A DNA stretch of 36,198 nt from Acrocarpospora macrocephala. GTDB taxonomy: Bacteria; Actinomycetota; Actinomycetes; Streptosporangiales; Streptosporangiaceae. Under the pieces are notes generated by a model. It worked only from the letters and a program-made list of their open reading frames with translations. It did no database searches and was not told the DNA's origin. The stretch spans positions 1-36,198 of the forward strand of contig NZ_BLAE01000042.1 in NCBI RefSeq assembly GCF_009687865.1, written 5' to 3'. This document shows, piece after piece, positions 15,234-23,507 of the stretch. Both the position numbers and the translations under genes were made by a program. Numbering within the stretch: position 1 is the stretch's first letter; each line of letters starts with the position of its first letter.

Positions 15234-16580
15234 TCAGCTACCCGAGGCTCCGGAGTCGGCCGGCTGGCGGTCTGCATGCGGGAGGCGCAGGACGAATCGG
15301 GCGCCGCGTGAGGAGTCCTCGATTTCCAGTGTTCCGCCGTGGCCGTGGGCGATGTCGCGGGAGATGGGCAGGCCCAGGCCGCTGCCGCTGGAGTCGCGGC
15401 GGCGGCCGTCGGCCAGGCGGACGAACCGCTCGAAGACGCGGTCGCGGTCGGCGGGGGCGATCCCGGCGCCGTCGTCGCACACCGCCACGACGGCCTGGTC
15501 GCCGGTCGAACTCACGAACACCTGGACGCCGGTCTCGGCGTGGCGGCGGGCGTTGGCGACGAGGTTGCCGAGCACCCGGATGAGCTGGATCCGCGACCCG
15601 CAGACCCAGACGCCGGGTTCGGCCCGGACGGTGACCGGCATGCCCTCGGTGTGGGTCGCCTCCTGGGTCACCAGGGCGCCCAGGTCGAGCCGGTCGCGGG
15701 GCGCGGGGTCGTCGGCCTGCAGGTGGGCCAGGACCAGCAGGTCGCCGACGATGGCCTCCAGGCGGTCGGTCACCGACAGCGCCGAACGCACGGTGCCGAG
15801 CTGGTCCACCTCGTCGGGGTGGGCCAGGGTGTCCTCCAGTTCGGCGCGCAGGGCGGCGATCGGGTTGCGCAGCTCGTGCGCGGTCGTGGAGGCGAAGCGC
15901 CGCTGCTGGGTGACCGCCTCGTCCAGCCGGTCCAGGGTCTGGTTGGCGGTGCGGACGAGCATCGCGATCTCGTCGTTGCCGTCCGGCACCGGAACCCGCA
16001 GGCTCAGGTCGCTGACGGTGATCTGCGCGAGCTGGGTCCGGACCGCCGCGACCGGTCGCAGCGTCTGCCCCATCCTGGTCCAGGAGGTCCAGCCGATCAG
16101 GCCCACCAGGAGGAGCCCGGCCGCGCCGAGGGCGTACTCCAGAAGGTATCCGCGCAGGTAGGGAGGGAGTTCGAGGCCCGCGGACACGACCGGGGCGTCC
16201 GGTTCCGCGGTGGTGCGGATCGCCACCAGGGCGACGCTCGCGTCGCGGAGCCGCTCAACGCGGTCCTCCGGCGAGGGCCGTACCTGGGGCAGCGTGGGCC
16301 GCTCCCGTGCCGCCGTGCTGGCGGCCAGGATCCGCCCGTCCGCGTCCACCGACTGAATGAGATCGACGTTCCCCGAGGCCGGAATCGGGTCGGGCAGCGG
16401 GCTGATGCGCGCCGCCGCCGCCCACTGGCCGGCCACTTCCTCAGCCCGGTCCAGCATCTGATTCTCGCTGGTGCTGCGGACCGCCATGGAGGTGGTGACT
16501 CCCAGCAGCGTCAGGACGAGCAGGCTCAGCATGATCGCGGCCAAGGTCGTCCGAGTGCGGATCGATTGCAGGTCGGGCAT
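15234..16580 (-). CDS. Orphan sensor histidine kinase
   Basis: The 448-aa membrane kinase has TM1 (about residues 10-35), an extracytoplasmic sensor of about 120 residues, TM2 (LLEYALGAAGLLLVGLIGW), a HAMP domain, an H-box TTAHELRNPIAALRAELE with the phospho-acceptor His, an N-box NLVANARRH, then DDGAGI and GSGLGLPI ATP-lid motifs. No response regulator is adjacent on either side, which is unusual. The ATG at 16580 has GGGAAG 9 bases upstream; an in-frame ATG at 16616 has an SD-like tract only 2 bases away and is less likely. Upstream, tandem AACAAAG repeats 11 bp apart (16646, 16657) could be a response-regulator site. Confidence 0.88.
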   Translation of the reverse strand: MPDLQSIRTRTTLAAIMLSLLVLTLLGVTTSMAVRSTSENQMLDRAEEVAGQWAAAARISPLPDPIPASGNVDLIQSVDADGRILAASTAARERPTLPQVRPSPEDRVERLRDASVALVAIRTTAEPDAPVVSAGLELPPYLRGYLLEYALGAAGLLLVGLIGWTSWTRMGQTLRPVAAVRTQLAQITVSDLSLRVPVPDGNDEIAMLVRTANQTLDRLDEAVTQQRRFASTTAHELRNPIAALRAELEDTLAHPDEVDQLGTVRSALSVTDRLEAIVGDLLVLAHLQADDPAPRDRLDLGALVTQEATHTEGMPVTVRAEPGVWVCGSRIQLIRVLGNLVANARRHAETGVQVFVSSTGDQAVVAVCDDGAGIAPADRDRVFERFVRLADGRRRDSSGSGLGLPISRDIAHGHGGTLEIEDSSRGARFVLRLPHADRQPADSGASGS

Positions 16581-16645
16581 CGTGTTCGTCTTCCCAAGAG
16601 GATGCCTGGGAGCCATCCCCTCAACTCAAGATTCGGACATTGCGT

Positions 16646-16663
16646 AACAAAGCGACAACAAAG
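16646..16663 (-). promoter_or_regulatory. Tandem 7-bp repeats 11 bp apart upstream of the kinase gene
   Basis: aacaaag occurs at 16646-16652 and 16657-16663. Direct repeats with 11-bp spacing are the usual form of OmpR-family response-regulator sites. The site lies about 70 bp upstream of the kinase start. The cognate regulator is not in view. Confidence 0.35.
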
Positions 16664-16724
16664 GGACTGCCAGGAATGTTCCCCTGACCCCTCAAGCAAT
16701 GGTCGGGAGCGTCAGGATGGACAA

Positions 16725-17648
16725 TCAACGGGCGAGGACCCGGTGCTCCTGGGGGCTGACCCCGCGGACTCGTTTGAAGGCGGTGCTCAGCGCGAACGCG
16801 CTGCCGTACCCGACCTTCGCGGCCACCGCGCCGACCGTGGCCTCGCCCTCCCTGAGCAGGTCGGCGGCGAGGGTCAACCGCCATTCCGCCAGGTACGCCA
16901 TGGGCGACTGCCCCACCAGCGGCGTGAACGACCGGGCCAGCGCGGCGCGGGAGACGCCCACCGCGGCGGCCAGCGAGGCCACCGTCCACGGGCGGGCCGG
17001 TTCCGCGTGCAGCAGGCGCAGGGCCCGGCCCACCACCGGATCGCTCATCGCCTGGAACCACAGGGGCGCGTCGGAGCGGGCGAACCAGCCGCGCAGGGTC
17101 GTGATGAGCAGCAGGTCGAGCAGGCGGTCGAGGACCGCCTCCTGGCCGGGGCCGTCCTTGACGATCTCCCGTTCCAGCAGGCGCACCAGGGCGGCGTCGC
17201 CGTCGGAGGCGACCAGCATGGGCGGCAGCGCCCGCAGCAACCGGCCGCTCACCTCGGAACGCGGCTCGTAGCTGCCGATCAGCATCATGAACGGGCCGTC
17301 CACGGCGTTTCCCCAGCTCCGCACGCCCAGCCCCATCGCCTGCGAGAGGTCGGCGCCGTCCGGGGTCTCGCAGCGGTTGCCGGGGTTCACCACGACCTGG
17401 GGCTCCGTGGCCGGATCGTCGGCGAACGTGTACGGCTCCGGCCCCCGGGTGATGACGACATCGCCCGCGCTGAGCCGTACGGGCCGGGAACCGTCGCGCA
17501 GCACCCACGCGTCGCCGCGGACGACGGCGACCAGCGCCAGCGGGGCCTCGTCCTGCACCCGCACCGCCCACGGCGGCCGCATCACCGCCCGCAGCACGAA
17601 GGCGTCGCGAGCCCGTGGACCATCGAGCAGACCATGAAGCGCATCCAT
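16725..17648 (-). CDS. AraC-family regulator with N-terminal cupin
   Basis: The 307-aa protein has an N-terminal cupin-type ligand domain (about 1-190; the PF12852-like form seen in many actinobacterial AraC proteins) and a C-terminal double-HTH (PWTVASLAAAVGVSRAALARSF and VGAVAAKVGYGSAFALSTAFKR, ending in GVSPQEHR). It is divergent from an NmrA-like reductase with only 72 bp between starts, and probably controls that gene and itself. The effector is unknown. Confidence 0.9.
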   Translation of the reverse strand: MDALHGLLDGPRARDAFVLRAVMRPPWAVRVQDEAPLALVAVVRGDAWVLRDGSRPVRLSAGDVVITRGPEPYTFADDPATEPQVVVNPGNRCETPDGADLSQAMGLGVRSWGNAVDGPFMMLIGSYEPRSEVSGRLLRALPPMLVASDGDAALVRLLEREIVKDGPGQEAVLDRLLDLLLITTLRGWFARSDAPLWFQAMSDPVVGRALRLLHAEPARPWTVASLAAAVGVSRAALARSFTPLVGQSPMAYLAEWRLTLAADLLREGEATVGAVAAKVGYGSAFALSTAFKRVRGVSPQEHRVLAR

Positions 17649-17661
17649 GGAGACGATTAAA

Positions 17662-17706
17662 CATGAGCTTGAGCGTTATGACCATTCTTTGTCTCATGCT
17701 TTGAGC
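17662..17706. promoter_or_regulatory. Candidate AraC operator: two TTGAGC half-sites 32 bp apart
   Basis: catgagcttgagc (17662-17674) and catgctttgagc (17695-17706) are near-direct repeats, with TTGAGC exactly 32 bp apart, about three helical turns. They sit in the short divergent interval between the AraC-type and NmrA-like genes. Confidence 0.4.
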
Positions 17707-17720
17707 ACTTCAATGAAGGC

Positions 17721-18518
17721 ATGAGAAACCTCACCGTGATCGGCGGCAACGGCAAGACCGGCCGCAGAGTGATCCAGCGACTCACCGCCCGCGCCATCCC
17801 CGTCCGCTCCGTCTCCAGGACGAGCCCGGTGCCCTTCGACTGGGCCACCCCCGCCACCTGGGCTCCGGCGGTGCGCGGCAGCGACGCCCTTTACATCACC
17901 TACCACCCCGATCTGGCCTTCCCCGGCGCCGCCGAGGCCATCCGCGGCGTCGCCGACGCCGCCGTCGCCGAAGGGGTACGCCGCCTGGTGCTGCTCTCCG
18001 GGCGCGGCGAGGAGGAGGCCGTCGTCTCCGAGCAGGGCGTGATCGAGTCGGGGGCCGAATGGACCGTCGTGCGGGGCAGCTGGTTCAACCAGAACTTCAG
18101 CGAGGGCGCGCTGGCCGAGCCCGTCCAGGCCGGCGTGATCGCCCTGCCGGCCGGCGACCAGGTCGAACCGTTCCTGGACGCCGAGGACATCGCCGACGTG
18201 GTCGTCAAGGTCCTCACCGAGGACGGCCACCACGGGCGCGCCTACGACCTGACCGGGCCTCGCCCGCTCAGCATCGCCGACGTGGCCGCCGAGATCTCCC
18301 AGGCCGCCGGCCGCGAGGTCCGTTACATCCCGGTCTCCCCCGAGGAATACTCCGCCACGCTGATCGGCTACGGCATGCCCAAGGAGGAGGCCGAGCTGCT
18401 CACCGCCCTCTTCACCAAGATCCTCGACGGCCGCAACGCCCGCCCCACGACCACCGTCCAGGACCTCCTGGGCCGCCCGGCCCGCGATTTCACCACCTTC
18501 GCCCGCGAGGCCTTCTGA
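17721..18518 (+). CDS. NmrA-like NAD(P)H-binding reductase
   Basis: The 265-aa protein is an atypical SDR with an N-terminal Rossmann motif (TVIGGNGKTGRRVIQRL), a LVLLSGRGEE stretch, and VRGSWFNQNFSEG, typical of the NmrA/azoreductase-like group. There is no YxxxK catalytic pair at the usual place. It is divergent from the AraC-type gene. The substrate is unknown. Confidence 0.85.
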   Translation: MRNLTVIGGNGKTGRRVIQRLTARAIPVRSVSRTSPVPFDWATPATWAPAVRGSDALYITYHPDLAFPGAAEAIRGVADAAVAEGVRRLVLLSGRGEEEAVVSEQGVIESGAEWTVVRGSWFNQNFSEGALAEPVQAGVIALPAGDQVEPFLDAEDIADVVVKVLTEDGHHGRAYDLTGPRPLSIADVAAEISQAAGREVRYIPVSPEEYSATLIGYGMPKEEAELLTALFTKILDGRNARPTTTVQDLLGRPARDFTTFAREAF

Positions 18519-18526
18519 ATCGCACC

Positions 18527-18772
18527 TCAGTCGGCCCAGAGCGCCGGGTCGAGCCGCTGGAGGCGGGCGGGGTCGGCGAGCACGTCGATGGCGGCGATCC
18601 GGCCGTTCCTGACGGTGAAGCCCATGACCGAGACCGGCCGGTCGCGCGGCACCACGATGACGCCGGCGGCCGCGTTGACGAGCACCGGCCGCACGGCCGG
18701 GCCGAGCCGCCCGAAGGCCAGCGCCCGCAGCCGGGGCCGATGCTCCTCAAACCGCTTGGCCAGTTCCTCCAT
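18527..18772 (-). pseudogene. Internally deleted ECF41/SigJ-type sigma factor
   Basis: The 81-aa frame joins the first 24 residues of a SigJ-like sigma factor (LAKRFEEHRPRLRALAFGRLG, start of region 2) to the last 55 residues of its SnoaL-like C-terminal domain (RPVLVNAAAGVIVVPRDRPVSVMGFTVRNGRIAAIDVLADP). Region 2 DNA-contact helices and region 4 are missing, so it cannot act as a sigma factor. The junction lies near 18700 and is in frame. A start with GGGAGA upstream is kept, so a small SnoaL-like protein may still be made. The divergent SDR gene matches the usual partner of ECF41 sigma factors. Confidence 0.75.
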
Positions 18773-18773
18773 C

Positions 18774-18800
18774 GGTCACATTCTCCCGCCGCGGCGGGTC
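18774..18800 (+). promoter_or_regulatory. ECF41-like promoter facing the SDR gene
   Basis: GGTCACA (18774-18780), a 16-bp spacer and GGTC (18797-18800) differ by one base each from the ECF41 consensus TGTCACA-N16/17-CGTC. It is 45 bp upstream of the SDR start and next to the deleted sigma gene. Confidence 0.45.
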
Positions 18801-18844
18801 ATATCAGCAGTTACCCGACATCGGACAAAACATGAGGTCGAGCT

Positions 18845-19651
18845 ATGACTGCTCCAATTCTGGTCACCGGCGGCACCGGCACGCTCGGGAGGCTGGTCGT
18901 CGCGCGGCTGCGGGACGCCGGCCGTGACGTACGCGTGCTCAGCCGCGGCCACCACGAAACCGCCGACGGCATCGAGTTCGTCACCGGCGACCTGGCCACC
19001 GGCGAGGGGATCGAAGCCGCGGTGGCCGGGTCCGCGACCATCGTGCACTGCGCGGGCAGCTCCAAGGGCGACGAGACCAAGGCCCGCAATCTGGTACGGG
19101 CCGCAACCCGCGCGGGGACGGAACACCTGGTGTACATCTCGGTCGTCGGCGCGGACCGCGTCCCGATGGCCGGCCGGGCCGACCGCGCCATGTTCGGCTA
19201 CTTCGGCTCCAAGCTGGCCGCCGAACGGGTCGTGGCCGACTCCGGCCTGCCGTTCACGACGCTGCGCGCCACCCAATTCCACGACCTGATCCTGATGGTG
19301 GCGCGGCAGCTGGCGAAGCTGCCCGTGATCCCGTCCCCGGCCGGTTTCCGGTTCCAGCCGGTCGACACCGCCGAGGTGGCGGCCAGGCTCACCGAACTCG
19401 CCCTCGGCAAGCCGGCCGGCCTGGTGCCGGACCTGGGCGGACCGCGCGTGTACCCCATGGCCGACCTGCTCCGCGGCTATCTGCGGGCCACGCACCGGCG
19501 CCGCCCCATCGTGCCGCTCCCGCTGCCCGGCCAGGCCGCCCGCGCGGTCCGGGCCGGCGCCATCCTGGCATCCGGCCCGGCCGCGGGCCACCGGACCTGG
19601 GAGGACTTCCTGGCCGAACGGGTCGGCGCGGCGGATCAGGTGCCCAGGTAG
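18845..19651 (+). CDS. SDR-family NAD-dependent epimerase/reductase (ECF41-associated type)
   Basis: The 268-aa protein starts with the Rossmann motif ILVTGGTGTLGRLVV and continues as an NmrA-like/atypical SDR: VHCAGSSKGDE, YISVVGADRVP and YFGSKLAAERVV, with a Tyr/Lys pair in YFGSK that can serve as the YxxxK-like pair. GAGGTCGAGC precedes the ATG. Such genes are the E (epimerase) type of the COE genes linked to ECF41 sigma factors, and it lies divergent to a decayed one. Its stop is 5 bp from the stop of the convergent aspS. Confidence 0.85.
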   Translation: MTAPILVTGGTGTLGRLVVARLRDAGRDVRVLSRGHHETADGIEFVTGDLATGEGIEAAVAGSATIVHCAGSSKGDETKARNLVRAATRAGTEHLVYISVVGADRVPMAGRADRAMFGYFGSKLAAERVVADSGLPFTTLRATQFHDLILMVARQLAKLPVIPSPAGFRFQPVDTAEVAARLTELALGKPAGLVPDLGGPRVYPMADLLRGYLRATHRRRPIVPLPLPGQAARAVRAGAILASGPAAGHRTWEDFLAERVGAADQVPR

Positions 19652-19655
19652 GGCA

Positions 19656-20960
19656 TCACGGAGTGAGCCGGTGCAGGTCGCGGGGGAAGAGCGTGACCTG
19701 GCGTATGTTCGGCACGTCGAGGAGGCGGGCCAGGAAGCGTTCCAGGCCGAAGGCGAAGCCGCCGTGCGGGGGCATGCCGTACCGCATGGCGTCGAGGTAT
19801 CCGGCGTATGCGGACAGGTCGGTTTCGCCGCGTTCGGTCAGGGTGCGCACGTAGTCGGCGTGGCGGTGCAGGCGCTGGCCGCCGCTGACCAGTTCGAGGC
19901 CGCGGAAGATCAGGTCGATGGCGCGGGAGTAGCCGGGCCGCGCCGGGTCCGGGTGGGTGTAGAAGGCGCGGTGCGCGGTCGGGTAGCCCTCGACGAACAC
20001 GAAGTCCGAGCCGTGCTCGCGCAGGGCCCATTCGCCGATCCAGCGTTCATGGGCGGGGGCGAGGTCGGGCTCGGCGGTCACGTCCTCGCCGGTCGCCTTG
20101 CTGATCATTTCGAGTACGTCGGCGAAGTGCACCACCACGGGTTTCTCCGTCAGCGCGGGCATGGTCACGTCCAGAAGCTCCAGTGCGGGCCCGGCCTTCG
20201 CCTGGATGCCGGCCAGCATGCCCGCGACCGTCGCGTGGCAGGCGGCGATCACGTCGCGGTGGTCCTCGATGAACCCCATCTCGGCGTCGAGGGAGGTGTA
20301 GGACGCGAGGTGGCGCGCGGTGTCGCTCGGCTCGGCCCGGAAGACGGGACCGACTTCGTAGACCCGCTCGAAGACGCCCACCATGATCTGCTTGTACAGC
20401 TGGGGGGACTGCGCCAGGTACGCCGGACGGCCGAAGTAGTCGAGCTTGAAGACGTTGGCGCCGCTCTCGGTCGCCGTACCCACGATCTTCGGGGTGTGGA
20501 TCTCGACGAACGACATCGCCTCCAGCGCCGCGCGGAAGCCGCCGACCGCGGCCGCGCCGATCCGGTGCACGGCGGCGAGCTTCGGGTGGCGCAGGGCGAC
20601 CGGCGCGTGGTCGAGCACCGTGGGCAGGCTCGCGCGCAGGTCGGGCCGGTAGAGGTCGAACGGGACCGGCTCGGCGGGGTCGGTCAGCGGTTCGAGCACC
20701 GGCGCGGTGATCTCGACGCCGCCGGGCGCGGACGGCTGGACGGTGACCGTGCCGGTGACGGCGATCGCCGTCTCCTCCGGCAGGGCCTCCAGCTGGGCGC
20801 GTACGGATTCCTCCGACACGACGATCTGGGTCAGCCCCGCGGCGTCGCGCAGGATCAGGAAGGCGACCGACTTCAACAGCCGGCGACGATGAATCCAGCC
20901 CGCGACATGCACGGTCTCACCGGCGTGCGCGGACAGCTGGCTGGACAGGATGCGTTGCAT
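19656..20960 (-). CDS. aspS: Aspartyl-tRNA synthetase, short archaeal-type
   Basis: The 434-aa class IIb synthetase has an N-terminal OB-fold anticodon-binding domain (VHVAGWIHRRRLLKSVAFLILRD, about 15-100) and a catalytic core with motif 2 (FRAEPSDTARHLASYTSLDAEMGF) and motif 3 (GGFAFGLERFLARLL). It lacks the bacterial insertion (GAD) domain of the 590-aa bacterial AspRS, so it is the archaeal/eukaryal form, often non-discriminating in bacteria. The ATG at 20960 has AGAGGAGG 8 bases upstream. A T-box riboswitch fills the leader. It may be a second AspRS beside a housekeeping one, which cannot be checked here. Confidence 0.92.
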   Translation of the reverse strand: MQRILSSQLSAHAGETVHVAGWIHRRRLLKSVAFLILRDAAGLTQIVVSEESVRAQLEALPEETAIAVTGTVTVQPSAPGGVEITAPVLEPLTDPAEPVPFDLYRPDLRASLPTVLDHAPVALRHPKLAAVHRIGAAAVGGFRAALEAMSFVEIHTPKIVGTATESGANVFKLDYFGRPAYLAQSPQLYKQIMVGVFERVYEVGPVFRAEPSDTARHLASYTSLDAEMGFIEDHRDVIAACHATVAGMLAGIQAKAGPALELLDVTMPALTEKPVVVHFADVLEMISKATGEDVTAEPDLAPAHERWIGEWALREHGSDFVFVEGYPTAHRAFYTHPDPARPGYSRAIDLIFRGLELVSGGQRLHRHADYVRTLTERGETDLSAYAGYLDAMRYGMPPHGGFAFGLERFLARLLDVPNIRQVTLFPRDLHRLTP

Positions 20961-21235
20961 GGTGTGGCCTCCTCTGGTTCGCAACGCGTCCCCTGAGAGG
21001 CGTGGGCGAGCGGGATCCTCGCGGTGCCACCACACCTTCGCCACACCGCCGACTCGCGCGGCGCGGCCTCGACCAAACCCGTGACGTGGGCGATTCGGCG
21101 AGGCTCTACTAGGCCGGCAGGCCGTTCTTCCTCGCAGCTCAGGAGGGTCTTCACACCCCGGCCGGAGTCCGCCTTCCCAGCTGCCGGCGGCTCTCTCCAA
21201 CTCCGGTGATCGAAGCGCTACTCGGCTCCGTCATC
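20961..21235 (-). ncRNA. Asp-specific T-box riboswitch controlling aspS
   Basis: Read on the minus strand, the leader has the T-box hallmarks. Stem I carries AGAGAGCCGCCGGC and a GCGGAC segment, and AAGACCCTCCTGAGCTGCGA has GAC as specifier codon (21149-21147) ahead of the conserved GAGCTGC stretch. GAACGG follows, and the T-box sequence GGTGGCACCGCG lies near 21020-21031. The bulge UGGC (21029-21026) pairs with NCCA ends whose discriminator is G, as in tRNA-Asp. No U-tract is seen. Instead CCTCT (21000-20996) can pair with AGAGG of the SD, and GGTGTGGC (21047-21040) with GCCACACC just before the ATG. Control is therefore probably at translation, as in actinobacterial ileS T-boxes. Confidence 0.85.
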
Positions 21236-21308
21236 GCTGTTGCCCGTCACTTTACCGCGCGGCGCCGAACCTCCTGAACCACGGCGCCCGGAGATTCGTT
21301 TCAAGGGC

Positions 21309-21953
21309 ATGCTGAGACGCCTGGCGATCGTGTTCGCCCTGCTCACGGGAGTGCTCGTCGTCGAGCCTGGTACGGCTTTCGCCTGCTCATGCGCCGCCCC
21401 TCCCCCAACGGAACTGGTGAACTCAGCCGACTCGGTGTTCCGTGGTGTGATCACCACGCGGACGTCCAGCGACGACCCGCTCGACAACGAGCCCGTGACC
21501 TTCACCTTCTCCGTCGGCGCGGTCTACAAGGGTGAGGCCACAGAGCAGCTCCGGGTGAGGTCCCACCCGCAGTCGGCCACCTGCGGGGCGGATTTCGAAG
21601 TCGGCAAGCAGTACCTGGTATTCGCGATCTCAGGCTCAACCGATTGGGTCCCGCCCATCGAGAATGTGCCGCTTTACACACATCTATGCGCAGGAAACCG
21701 GCCAATCCTCGGCGCACCGGACGCCACATTGGTCCCGGCGAACATCGGCCCGGGAATGGACACACGCCCGGCAAGCGAGCTCATCTCCGCGCTGGGAACC
21801 CCATCCACACCGGCGAAGACCACCACGATCTCCCCCAGCCCAGCGGCCGCCCCCACCCGCGAAACGGCCGGACCGTCACCCTGGTGGCTACTCGCCCTGC
21901 TCCCCCTGGGCGCCGCCACCTGGCTACTCCTCCGCCGCCGCCCGCACTCCTGA
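21309..21953 (+). CDS. Secreted, membrane-anchored TIMP/NTR-like protein
   Basis: The 214-aa protein has a signal peptide (residues 1 to about 25, ending AFA) and a mature N-terminus CSCAAPPP. An NTR/TIMP-like domain with ADSVFRGVI...VTFTFSVGAVYKG and paired Cys in QSATCGADFEVGKQYLVFA and THLCAGN follows. A Thr/Ser/Pro-rich stalk (about 165-190) and a C-terminal TM segment with an RRR tail (WWLLALLPLGAATWLLLRRR) end the protein. It therefore probably sits on the outside of the membrane. Signal peptidase I cleavage after AFA would leave a free N-terminal Cys, as in animal TIMPs. The ATG at 21309 puts the signal peptide first; the frame is open from 21240. Confidence 0.75.
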   Translation: MLRRLAIVFALLTGVLVVEPGTAFACSCAAPPPTELVNSADSVFRGVITTRTSSDDPLDNEPVTFTFSVGAVYKGEATEQLRVRSHPQSATCGADFEVGKQYLVFAISGSTDWVPPIENVPLYTHLCAGNRPILGAPDATLVPANIGPGMDTRPASELISALGTPSTPAKTTTISPSPAAAPTRETAGPSPWWLLALLPLGAATWLLLRRRPHS

Positions 21954-21954
21954 C

Positions 21955-22908
21955 TCAACCGATCACCCGTGTGGTCCACTCGCGCTCGTCCATGCCCAGC
22001 AGGGTGGCGCGCCTCAACAACGCCTCGGGACCCCCGATCGCCGCGAGCGACTCCGGCATCTTCCCCTCGACCGTGACGCACAGCTCCAGCCCGGCCTCAG
22101 CCATGCAGGATCCGCGCGGTGACACCGTCCGGCTGCCCTCGGGGCTGACCACGAGGGTGACCCGTCCGCCGTCCGCCGCGTAGAAGATCATCAGCTCCCA
22201 GGCGCCGTCTCCCTGCATCGCCGGCCGCCAGAAGTGCACCTCGGTGATCTCGAAGTCGGCTGGCACGCTGCTGATGTGAAGCGGCAGCGGCACCGGTCTC
22301 GTCCCCACGGTCACGTCCGCCGCGATGCGCAGCATGGTGGGCCGCGGATCGGCTTCCGGCATGTCGTACGCGTGCAACTCGGCCCACCGCCCATCGGGGA
22401 CCTGCCAGCGCAGGTAGGCGTCGCCCCCGTTGACCGGGTCGGCCGGGTCCGCGGTGATCCAGTACGCGCGCCGGCCGTTCACCGGCTGGGCGGACAGGGC
22501 AGTATGCCCGCTCTCGACGGGCGGTTCGTCGTCGGGGGCGTACATGCTGAGGATGAGGCGCATGCCGGGGCCGCCTGCCATGACCTGGTCACCGTGTGCT
22601 CCCACTACATAGCTGACCCCGGCCACCGTATCCGGCAGCCACCCGAACGAGGCATACGCCACCAGCGGGTCGGTCCCCTCGGATACGGTCGCGACGGTCA
22701 CCCGCTCCGGCCCGCCGGACACCACCGTCCACCCGACCGCCAGGGTCCCGGACACCACCAGCGCGCTGAGCAGCCCTCCGATCCTGCGCCGCCACAACCG
22801 CCGCCGTCCCACCTCCCGCGCCCGGGCGATGTCCACCCGCATCGGCGGCGCGGGCGACCGCGCCAGCTCGCGCAACTCGGCGCCCAGCCCGTTTTCGTTC
22901 GTCGTCAT
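21955..22908 (-). CDS. Membrane partner of the SigE-family sigma factor (putative anti-sigma)
   Basis: The 317-aa protein has an N-terminal cytoplasmic segment (ELRELARSPAPPMRVDIARAREVGRRR), one TM helix (IGGLLSALVVSGTLAVGWTVV, about 52-72) and a large extracytoplasmic part of no recognised fold. The topology fits the sensor/anti-sigma-type genes that follow SigE-family sigma genes in actinomycetes. Its ATG overlaps the sigma stop (ATGA). No zinc-binding HxxxCxxC motif is seen, so it is not a classical ZAS anti-sigma. Convergent with the TIMP-like gene, 1 bp apart. Confidence 0.7.
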   Translation of the reverse strand: MTTNENGLGAELRELARSPAPPMRVDIARAREVGRRRLWRRRIGGLLSALVVSGTLAVGWTVVSGGPERVTVATVSEGTDPLVAYASFGWLPDTVAGVSYVVGAHGDQVMAGGPGMRLILSMYAPDDEPPVESGHTALSAQPVNGRRAYWITADPADPVNGGDAYLRWQVPDGRWAELHAYDMPEADPRPTMLRIAADVTVGTRPVPLPLHISSVPADFEITEVHFWRPAMQGDGAWELMIFYAADGGRVTLVVSPEGSRTVSPRGSCMAEAGLELCVTVEGKMPESLAAIGGPEALLRRATLLGMDEREWTTRVIG

Positions 22909-23426
22909 GGCTGGCCCTCCTCGGAGAATGAATCGGCGTATCCGTGCAGAAGGCGGCGGAGGTGGCCGATCCCGCGGGCGGTCTGGCTTTTGACGTTGCC
23001 CTGCGAGCATCCGAGCGTCCGGGCGGTCTCCTGGACCGTCAGATCGCAGTAGTAGCGGAGCACCAGGGTGGCCCGCTGCCGCGGCGGCAGCGCGGCCAGT
23101 GCCGTGCGCAGGTCGAGCACGCTGTCCAGATCGTCCTCGGCGCCGGGTGTCTCCTCGCCACCGTCGAACAGGGGCATCCTCCTGCCCCAGGGCGACCGCC
23201 GCTCGGCCAGATACACGTTGACCAGGACCGTCCGGACATATCCATCCATGTTCTCGGCCGCGCGGACACGAGGCCAGTGGACGTAGAGCCTGGTGATCGT
23301 GGTCTGCACCAGGTCGTCCGCGTGATGCCAGTCCCCGCAGAGCAGGTAGGCGACCTTCCTCAGCCACCACGCCTTGCCCGACACGTAGTCGGTGAACTCG
23401 GCGTCACGCGCGGAAACACCGGTCAT
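22905..23426 (-). CDS. SigE-family ECF RNA polymerase sigma factor
   Basis: The 173-aa protein has sigma region 2 (AWWLRKVAYLLCGDWHHADDLVQTTITRLYVHW) and region 4 (LPPRQRATLVLRYYCDLTVQETARTLGCSQGNVKSQTARGIGHLR). This is the compact SigE-family form (TIGR02983 type) common in Streptosporangiales and Streptomyces. The ATG at 23426 has GGAGGGGG upstream; an in-frame start at 23483 is not preferred. It is coupled to the membrane partner gene. Confidence 0.9.
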   Translation of the reverse strand: MTGVSARDAEFTDYVSGKAWWLRKVAYLLCGDWHHADDLVQTTITRLYVHWPRVRAAENMDGYVRTVLVNVYLAERRSPWGRRMPLFDGGEETPGAEDDLDSVLDLRTALAALPPRQRATLVLRYYCDLTVQETARTLGCSQGNVKSQTARGIGHLRRLLHGYADSFSEEGQP

Positions 23427-23507
23427 TCGCGTACTGCCCCCTCCGTCCCTTCTCTGATGCTCGGGAGCGCTTGGAGGTTGCACGGTAGACGAGCTTCAGC
23501 GCCGCGG

